A DNA stretch of 64,000 nt, taken from positions 150,901,379 to 150,965,378 of the forward strand of contig CP136063.1 in the NCBI GenBank assembly GCA_032622095.1, given 5' to 3'. This document shows positions 56,782 through 64,000 of this stretch, piece after piece. The position numbers and the translations under genes were made by a program. The notes under the pieces are model-generated. The model was not told where the DNA came from. It worked only from the letters and a program-made list of their open reading frames with translations, and made no database searches. Source of the DNA: Siphonodentalium dalli. Lineage: Eukaryota > Mollusca > Scaphopoda > Gadilida > Siphonodentaliidae. Every line of letters begins with the position of its first letter. Position 1 is the stretch's first letter.

Positions 56782-57265
56782 TTAGGGAGCCCGCATATGT
56801 TCTATTTACACTTTTGCGTACAAAAGGTTTGACCCCCTAAAGTTGGTTCCAATAATGGAACATTATGAAAAACCGATTTCTTAAGTTGCGCTTTCCTGGG
56901 GTTTAGGGGCCGCTGAACCCCAAAAAGTGCAAAAAATCACTTCTATTTACACTTCCGCGTACATCGATGAATTTTAGTTTGATGATACTCCTAAGTTTAC
57001 TGATTAAGAAAACACAACTTAAGAAAGGGATTTTCCTGGGGTTTTCAGATAAGAAAGGGGGTCCCATGCTGAACCCCAAAACGTGATTTTTCACTTTTTT
57101 TTACTCTTTCGCGTACATCCATAAGTTTTGGTCTCAAAGTACTTTGATATATACTAATTATAAAAACACAACTTAAGAAGCAACATTTCCTGGGGTTTTA
57201 AGATAAGAAGGGGGTCATCGGGTTACCCTTCAAAACGTAAAAAAAATCACTTTTATTTACATGAT
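56782..57265. repeat. Tandem ~150-bp repeat, second unit
   Basis: Counterpart of 36741-37225 with a handful of substitutions. Confidence 0.7.
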
Positions 57266-58636
57266 TGCATTCGTCCAACGTGTGTGTATGTGCGCACACC
57301 CCTGGAACGTTGCACTATTACAACCAATACATCCCTAAATCGATACGATCAACTTAAAAAATATATATTCATGTCGTTTTCTGATAAGAACGAGACTTGT
57401 AACCCCCCCCCCCCCCCCCCCACAACCCGATCCATTTTCTAGAACTATAAATGAGCCAGTTTTATGAAAATTATAGCGGGAAAATCTAGTACAATGTATA
57501 CAAATGTATATATTTTCGTGAAGCTAAGACATAATGACACTTTTTTGGGCCAAAATTGAAACTCACCATCCAAGATGGCCGCCAAAATGGCCGCCGGAAG
57601 TTAAAAATATGACATTTTTTCACAAATATCTTCTAGATCAATTCATGCTGTTTGGAACTGGTTGAGTAATGCAACTTTATTTTGTGTTTTGTATATTAAC
57701 TGATCATTGGAGCAATTAAATATGCAATTATTGGGGTCCTAACCCCTTCCGATCCCTCAAAAATTCGATTTTACAGAACGCAGTACAAACTTTTACAAAA
57801 AATCACAATTGGGATTCTAGTCATATTTCAACAAGAAATGAAAAGAACAGTGTAATGTAAGTGAGGCATATCATTACCTATGAATATCCAAATCTCTGGA
57901 ACCATAAATCTTACCTTGGCGAAAATGGACGCCAAAATATGGAAAATGGTAAATATTGCCCCAGGGTGTCCTGCAATCGCTTACAAGTTCTGGTTGATGT
58001 ACACAATTGGCTAATCTGTTTTCTATACATTGCATACTAACATGTCTGATGCACCATGGATCATTTTTACTATTGTCACCACTGACATCACCAGAAATAT
58101 TGGATTATTCTCTCACAAACTTGACATAAATATCGGCAAAAATTCACTTTTCAGGGTTCGACCATTTGTTCAAGTAAAATGTAAATATCTTTGGATTGAA
58201 AGGTGTTTATTGTTTTGGTCTATCTTAAATGTGTCACACTACGGTGTTTATAGACTAAATTGCTCAAGATGGCTTCCAAAATGGCAACCAAATTTGTAAA
58301 AAGTTAACATATCCCGAACATTATTCTCTGCGTTATCCGAAAAAGGTAGCAAATTGTGATTCACTTGGTTGATGTACGTGTTAGTTACAATGCAAATTAA
58401 CTGACAACTACGTTCTATTATGTTTGTCCCAGTTCCGTATGTGGCATGACAAATACATTTTAAAGTTGCAGTATGGAATTTTTCGGAGAACCTCTTTTGT
58501 GATTCTGGCCATATTATTGAAAGGAAATGGGCAGAACTTTGAGACGGAACTGAGATGAACCATGATATGTGGGTATTCTGGCCCATTATGATACAAATTT
58601 ATCAACTGGATACAGGGTGGAAGCCAAGATGGCAGC
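57266..58636. repeat. Long-period ATGGCCGCC-doublet repeat, second unit
   Basis: Counterpart of 37226-38600. The poly-C tract (near 57402) is several bases shorter, which shifts the offset from 20,041 to 20,036 bp. Confidence 0.55.
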
Positions 58637-59076
58637 CAGGGAGTTACTCTGTGATCATAGATGAGGATAATAGGTAATATATAATACAGGGAGTTATTGT
58701 ATGGTCATGAATGATTTGTGGGTATATAGGGAGTGCCCTGTTGGTAACGATGGGACGTATATTTATATATGTTGTGGATGTGTTATCATTGGTGGTGTAT
58801 GGGGAGTAGATTTATTATCATGGATGGCGTGTATGAGTATGGCAAGTATGGAACTTATGAGTGGTCGTATGTGCGGATATTGGTATATCTGGAAGGGCTC
58901 ACCATTGGTGATGTGCATATGTATACCTGGATTGACTCTATGGTCATGGGTATGGCGAATAGGTATACATGTAGTGGCTGTATGGTCCATGGTGAGGTGA
59001 ATATGTATACAATTAGTGACTGTATGATCGTGAATGTAGTGAATATGTATACATAGAGTGACTATATGGTCATGTG
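58637..59076. repeat. Minisatellite, 45-48 bp period, second unit
   Basis: Counterpart of 38601-39040 with near-identical sequence. Confidence 0.65.
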
Positions 59077-59085
59077 TCGGGTACA

Positions 59086-59731
59086 ATGCCTGCGGCGAAA
59101 AAGGTTGCTTCATGCAATATATTGTCAAGATTGGACTACTGCAATGCACTTTTCGTGGGAAGTTCCCAAGAACAAATAACTCGTTTGCAACGTCTTCAAA
59201 ACACAGCCGCGAGGATTGTAGTGCGTGCTCCAAAATCCACACATGTCTCTCCAATTTTGAAAAACCTACATTGGCTCCCAGTGCGCGCGAGAATTGAATT
59301 TAAGTTAGCAACATTCTGCTACCGTTACTTTAAATCCTCTTCGCCAGCATCTCGGACCTTCTTACTTTGTATAAACCGGGGCGTGATAATTTACGCTCCA
59401 AGCAAAAACTTCTGGCTGTTCCCAGGTGTAACTATAAGACAATTGAACGTCGCGTGTTCACACATGCTGCGCCAAGTGTTTGGAACTCAATCCCTCTCGA
59501 TGTTCGAAATTCGCAATCTCTAGAAATATTCAAACAACGAATGAAAACTCACGTCTTTAGAATTTACCCACACACAACCAGCCGCAGATGACATTGTATT
59601 ATTATCCAACTGTGTGTGATTGCTATCATCCAGTGTTTGTATATAACTTGTATATATAGTCACAAGCGCTTCGAGCTACACCAGGGATGAGGCGCTATAC
59701 AAATACTATATATTATTATTATTATAAAGAT
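59086..59731 (+). pseudogene. CR1/L2-type LINE 3' end (copy 3, without the 38-bp deletion)
   Basis: Same LINE tail as 39050-39657, but it keeps the 38 bp lost from copy 1 near 59205. Here SRLDYCNALF continues in frame through TAARIVVRAPKS to LHWLPVRARIEFKLA. A frame change near 59367 remains before the HAAPSVWNSIPLDV segment, so it is still dead. It ends with the same GGCGCTATACAAA and ATT tail. Confidence 0.87.
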
Positions 59732-59764
59732 AAGTGTATCAGCATAATATTTTCATTTCCAATC

Positions 59765-60393
59765 ATGGAGTCGCATGAATCAGTCTTGTGTGTATTTTCG
59801 GCTATCGCTCAATTAATTCTTAATAATCGTTTCAAACTTCCAAAACAGACCAAAACATTTTTACATAAACCCCAAAAAGAGCTGAAGAAAATAGCTGACA
59901 GTAGAACCCATATCAATTCGAAAAAGAACATTATTTTAAAAACTGGTGGAGGCGGATTTCTCGGTGGAGGTTTGATCAGAAGTCTTCTCAGACAGAAAGA
60001 AAATTTAAGTACACAGATAGTTAGTCCAAATAGAGTAAATGCTACTAGAGTAAATCCTACAATTGCACAGCGAGCTAGTCCAGTTAGAGTAAATCTACAA
60101 TTGCACAGCGAGCTACTCCAGCTAGAGTAAATTCTACTGGATTAAATTCCACATTTGCTAGATTTCAACCACTCAACGATAATGGTCCGCAACCAATTCC
60201 ATCAGTTCAAGATGCAGAACATTACCCGTTTGTTCAACGATACTCAAACATTATGAATCTTGCAAAACCATCAAAATTAGCTTTGATGGCATTTGATCGT
60301 AATTTTAATAAACGTAAAAGTAAAAAAGTAATTCAGTCATTTGACATTCAACTGTTGAAGAGTAAAGATGGCGAAAAAAACTCCACTGATTAA
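59765..60393 (+). pseudogene. Small Gly/Phe-tailed protein 1, copy C
   Basis: Counterpart of 39691-40319 with the same frame break and GGGGFLGGGLIR motif. The first-frame peptide is the same as in copies A and B. Confidence 0.6.
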
Positions 60394-60711
60394 AAAATAT
60401 GGTAGTTTTGTAATGGCTATGAATCAGGTACCAACTCATTTTCGAAAAAAAAATTGATAAAATATGCCCCAAAGAAAGTGATTGATTGCATGTCAGAATG
60501 CTGTAAAAATATTTTAAAAGATAATGTAAAACTAACAGAAGCTCAGAAGCGCAACCTTCGTCCGAGGTGTAGACACCTCAGATAACTTTCAAGCAAATCA
60601 ACATCTTTGAAACGAAAAAAACTAATTTTAAACCAAAAAGGAGGATTTTTACCACTTCTTATGCTAGCACCATTGCTTGGTAAAGCAGTCGCTGGAATAC
60701 TTCGCGGTTAA
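60368..60711 (+). pseudogene. Small Gly/Phe-tailed protein 2, copy C
   Basis: Counterpart of 40294-40637. It is interrupted at the same A-run and carries the same Lys variant in the GGFL tail as copy B. Confidence 0.6.
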
Positions 60712-60713
60712 AC

Positions 60714-61405
60714 ATGATAAAAATGGTCGCTGTTCCCTTCAAAATGTTGGATGACATTAAAAAATGGAGAATAAGTCTAACTAATCCGAAATTACCACCT
60801 AATCTGGAAATTACAAATGTTTCAAAACTAAGCAGAGAATTGAATTCAGTTTTTGATCACAATTTGTCAGAATCCGAGAAGGTTCAATTATATGGTACAA
60901 CTTTGCACAAATTGAAAACTTCTCAAATATCAGTTAGAGCTATTTCAACCCCGAAAACAGAACAATTCCTTAATCATCATAGGGATGTGCTAGAAAGTAT
61001 TCCGTTACAGATGAGAAATGAGAAAAAAGCTGAACAACTTTTACAACTGATTTCAAAACATCCGCAAATGAAGTTTGGTGAAAAAGTTATTAGAGGATCA
61101 AATAGTGTTGATCTCCTCAAAGAAAAGGTTTCGAACCAACATGTTGGGAAATCTTTTCACAATGATTGAGCGAACTTAATGTACCTCAAGATTTTGTAGG
61201 GAACAGAAACCGTTGGCTTTGGATTAAAAAACATTTGAAAGATGATTCAGATGATGATTTTGAAACTCCGGCACAAAGCATAAAACCAAAACAATTTGAT
61301 TCTCATCGATTCACACCAGTGAACGGTATAAAAGCAAGACATTCAAAAACTAAAATAGCAGATAGGTTGACACCAATGGGTATTAAAGGCAGAAAAACAC
61401 AATAG
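60714..61405 (+). pseudogene. Conserved pre-integrase protein, copy C
   Basis: Counterpart of 40640-41331 with the same single break near 61166 and one private Ser to Phe substitution near residue 85. Confidence 0.65.
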
Positions 61406-62410
61406 GATCCATACTAGATGAACAGTTATCTAAAAATTTCTTTAATCCAAAGAAAGTTGGAAGTTATGGCGGTGTAAAGAAGCTTTTTGATGAAGCGAAA
61501 AAGGCAAAATAAAATAATAAAACTCATAGATGTGAAGAAATGGTTGCAAGGCCAGTCGACATGTACTTTACACAAACCAATAATTCGAAAATTCCAACGT
61601 AGAAAGACTGTTGTAGCTGGAATTGATATTCAATGGCAGGCAGATTTAGCTAATCTTCAGAATTTGAAAAAAACATGATAATTACAGATATCTGTTGTGT
61701 GTGATAGACGTTTTTTGCATGGGTACTGCAAATCCACGATAAATCTGGACAAACTTTGATCGAATCATTCAGGAAAATTTTGAAATCTTCAAAACGTAAA
61801 CGAAAATCGTTTCAAGCTGATAAAGGTTCTGAATTCAAAAATGAAAAGTTTTTGAAATTTCTGCGATCAGAAAGCATTCATTTCTTCACAACTAAGAATC
61901 CAGAGACTAAAGCAAGTATTGTTGAGCGATTTCAAAGAACTTTAAAAACTCGTATGTGGAAGTATTTCACACACAATAAAACTTCAAAATATATTGATGT
62001 TTTACAACACCCTAGTCGATTCTTACAACAATAGTTATCATCGTAGAATAAAATCGAAACCGTCGGAAGTTACTTTGAAAACTGAAGCTGAAATTTCCAA
62101 AAACTCTATGTGGAACAGGAATTAAAAAAGGAAAATCTACACTGAAAGTGGGTGACTTGGTTCGTATCAACAAAACCAAAAGAACATTTGAAAAGGGTTA
62201 TTTACCAAACTGGACTTGCGAAATTTTCTAAGTTGATAAAATTTGTAAAACTAATCCAATCACATTCAAAGTTTCTGATCTTGATGGTGAAGAGATTGAT
62301 GGATCATTCTACAAACATGAAATCCAACATATAAAAGACAGTAAGGTGTATGAAATAGAATCAGTTATTGATAGAAGAACGAGGAGAGTGGGTGGTAATA
62401 CAGTAAAATA
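61405..62410 (+). pseudogene. Integrase, copy C, multiply frameshifted
   Basis: Counterpart of 41331-42336. The QWQADL, DKGSEF and IVERFQRTLK catalytic segments and the GYLPNW segment are present, spread over several frames as in copy A. Two substitutions around 61513-61527 are private to this copy. Confidence 0.85.
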
Positions 62411-62500
62411 AATTAAAAGTTCATTGGCTTGGACACCCAAAAAAGTTTGACAGTTGGATCCCAGATCCCAGATTCAAATTTATATAAAACAGAATTTATC

Positions 62501-62758
62501 ATGTCGCAAAAACATTCAGATTCAATTATTCTCGATGAACCATCACTATTTCAGTTCTGTGGTGAAAAAGTTGCCAAGAACCAAGTCACCTACTTCACGC
62601 AGATAATTATTATTTATATCATAATAATTACATCTATTGTACACATTAGTATCCAGAGCGCAAACAAAGAATTGTGGCTTATTCTTCTAAATAGCTCTCT
62701 AGGTTATATTCTACCAACACCTGGACTGAAATTATTGAAAAATACTGAGAAAAAATGA
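62501..62758 (+). CDS. Small membrane protein, copy C
   Basis: An intact 85-residue frame identical to that at 42427-42684, with one Ile-rich transmembrane segment and the LNSSLGYILPTP end. Its function is unknown. Confidence 0.7.
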   Translation: MSQKHSDSIILDEPSLFQFCGEKVAKNQVTYFTQIIIIYIIIITSIVHISIQSANKELWLILLNSSLGYILPTPGLKLLKNTEKK

Positions 62759-62778
62759 ATTAATTCTACATAACTCTC

Positions 62779-63601
62779 ATGAGTGATAGTTCAATGTCAC
62801 TTGTCGCAGCCAACTCACAATGTTGTTTCACAGTGAAATTACAAAAACATACATATTGATAAAGAGCATTGGGAAGTTGCAATGGTTGAACTAATTGTAC
62901 CATCAGAAACATACAACATTATTGGAGATGCTTGCATAATAAAAATAAAAACTTCTGTTCCAAGAATTTTACAATACCTGCACAAGTTACCAATAAGTGA
63001 TGTAGTAATTTCAAAACCAGAAAATGGTATAGAATTAAAAGCACCAGAAGGAGCATGTTCTGGTGCAGCACATTTGACAGATACAATTCAAGGTGTAATT
63101 GATAGTACAGTACGCAGATTGATTCCAGAACTGAAATTCGAATTAGGATATTCCAAAGCACAACAACGAGTTAAAATTTCAACCAATAGTTATACCAAAG
63201 TAGGTCTTGTACTCCCCATAGCTCTTTTGGATAAACTTGGTTACAGAACAAAATCAGGCAGTGTTACGTTTGCTACTCCTTCGATAACATTTTCATATGG
63301 AGTTGATTTAAATGCGGAGCATAATCAATTGTTCGTTTATTCTGACATTGCTGATTATACAATTGTTAGTGATGTTGAGGCACCGATATTACGAGTGACA
63401 CCATTCGAGAGTAAAAGATTGCATGATGGTCAACATATTAAGCATGAATTCCAAAACTTACATTATGTACCAGTATCAAAGTCTAACTTTGAGACCATAA
63501 ATGTGTATATATCTGGTGATACTGGCAAACCAATTCAGTTTGTTGGTGGAAAGTCTATGGTAAAGTTGCATTTCCGACGCCGAAGTAATTTGTATTTATG
63601 A
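62779..63601 (+). pseudogene. Penton-like minor capsid protein, copy C
   Basis: Counterpart of 42705-43527. The N-terminal 26 codons are separated by the same frame break, followed by a 239-codon open frame (62882-63601) whose protein is identical to copy A. Confidence 0.65.
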
Positions 63602-63967
63602 TGATCCCCGTGTATAGAGGCGTACCTAGACAGTATGGAAATGGAATTGGTTCACTATTCAAATCTACAATGAGAACAGTAGTACCGTTTCTAAAACCTA
63701 TTGGTCAGATTGCTAAACAAGTACTCAAGCATGGACTTGCTGCAGTCTAAGATGTCATTCATCGTGGTAAAAGTCCGAAAGAAGTTATTTTGAAACAAGG
63801 TAAAGAAATCTTTTGGAAGGGAAACAATAAAGAAAATATCAACACCAAAACGCATAAATAGATCATCGCGGTCTTTGAAAAATCATTCTTCTCGCAAACG
63901 AGTTAGAAGTAAGTCCATTAAAACACCTGTAAAGAAATCAAAACGATCTCTCGATATATTTGATTAA
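63598..63967 (+). pseudogene. pVI/pX-like minor capsid protein, copy C
   Basis: Counterpart of 43524-43893 with the same internal TAA (63748-63750), the same frameshift and the basic tail ending DIFD. It differs from copy A at single bases near 63753 and 63862. Confidence 0.65.
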
Positions 63968-63969
63968 TC

Positions 63970-64000
63970 ATGATGATGCAAAATGGATCATGCGAATGCA
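63970..64000 (+). pseudogene. Hexon-like major capsid protein, first codons (cut by window end)
   Basis: It starts at ATG 63970, as copy A does at 43896. Only about ten codons (to CEC) are inside the window, so the state of the frame break seen in copy A cannot be checked here. Confidence 0.6.

Larger units (their letters stand above)
59732..64000 (+). mobile_element. Polinton/adintovirus-like element, copy C (runs off the window)
   Basis: It matches copy A at an offset of 20,074 bp through the first codons of the hexon-like gene, where the window ends. Gene content and the frame breaks match copy A. Private differences include a Ser to Phe change near 60967 and an altered A-rich run near 61510. 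Confidence 0.85.

Noticed and set aside
39658-64000. An active or intact virus in copies A-C
   Set aside because: Integrase, protease, penton-like, pVI/pX-like and hexon-like frames are all interrupted where they can be examined, and no polymerase is present.

Overview
This window is eukaryotic. It holds spliced coding exons with canonical AG/GT borders, non-LTR retrotransposons, MITE-like palindromes, tandem satellites and a decayed Polinton/Maverick (adintovirus-like) element. No bacterial operon logic applies. The base composition is AT-rich, and the repeat types suggest an aquatic invertebrate, perhaps a lophotrochozoan such as a mollusc. That taxonomic guess is weak and comes only from repeat style.

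Region 1 (1-21.6 kb) contains the 3' half of one host gene on the + strand. It is an SLC22-type organic ion transporter, recognised from five exons (3096-3230, 9775-9860, 10911-11031, 15744-15816, 21396-21569) whose codon phases join exactly and whose conserved transporter motifs run in the right order to a stop codon. Its introns hold a 5'-truncated Jockey/CR1-type LINE (4.2-6.1 kb), a second LINE relic (14.3-14.8 kb), several TTAA-flanked MITE-like elements, foldback palindromes and a small GC-rich island. The last exon sits at the end of a degenerate ~74-bp tandem array that carries copies of its own 5' end.

Region 2 (22-36 kb) is almost entirely repeats. Family B (22.4-23.65, 34.0-34.57 kb) is rich in TCAAGGTCA. 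Family A (25.2-25.7, 34.57-36.17 kb) has a 122-bp period with a perfect TGCGCATGCGC in nearly every unit. Family C/D modules lie at 23.65-25.2 and 27.4-30.3 kb. One possible short proline-rich coding region lies at 26.1-26.6 kb.

Region 3 (36.2-64 kb) is a nested tandem duplication. The segment 34139-54235 (about 20.1 kb) is followed by a second near-identical copy starting at 54236 and running off the window end. Inside it, a CR1/L2 LINE 3' tail plus a virus-derived cassette occurs three times: copy A at 39.5-46.2 kb (whole cassette), copy B at 51.98-54.23 kb (truncated by the duplication junction) and copy C at 59.6-64.0 kb (cut by the window end). In copy A the order is two small Gly/Phe-tailed proteins, a conserved uncharacterised protein, a retroviral-type integrase, a small membrane protein, a penton-like protein, a pVI/pX-like minor capsid protein, a hexon-like major capsid protein, a Cys-rich protein and an adenain-like protease. 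Most members carry frame breaks, and those I could compare are shared between copies, so the element was probably dead before it was copied. No DNA polymerase B or packaging ATPase is visible. Between copies A and B lies a 4.8-kb imperfect palindrome (46657-51451) whose outer arms contain ~162-bp modules with YY1-like ATGGCGGCC doublets.
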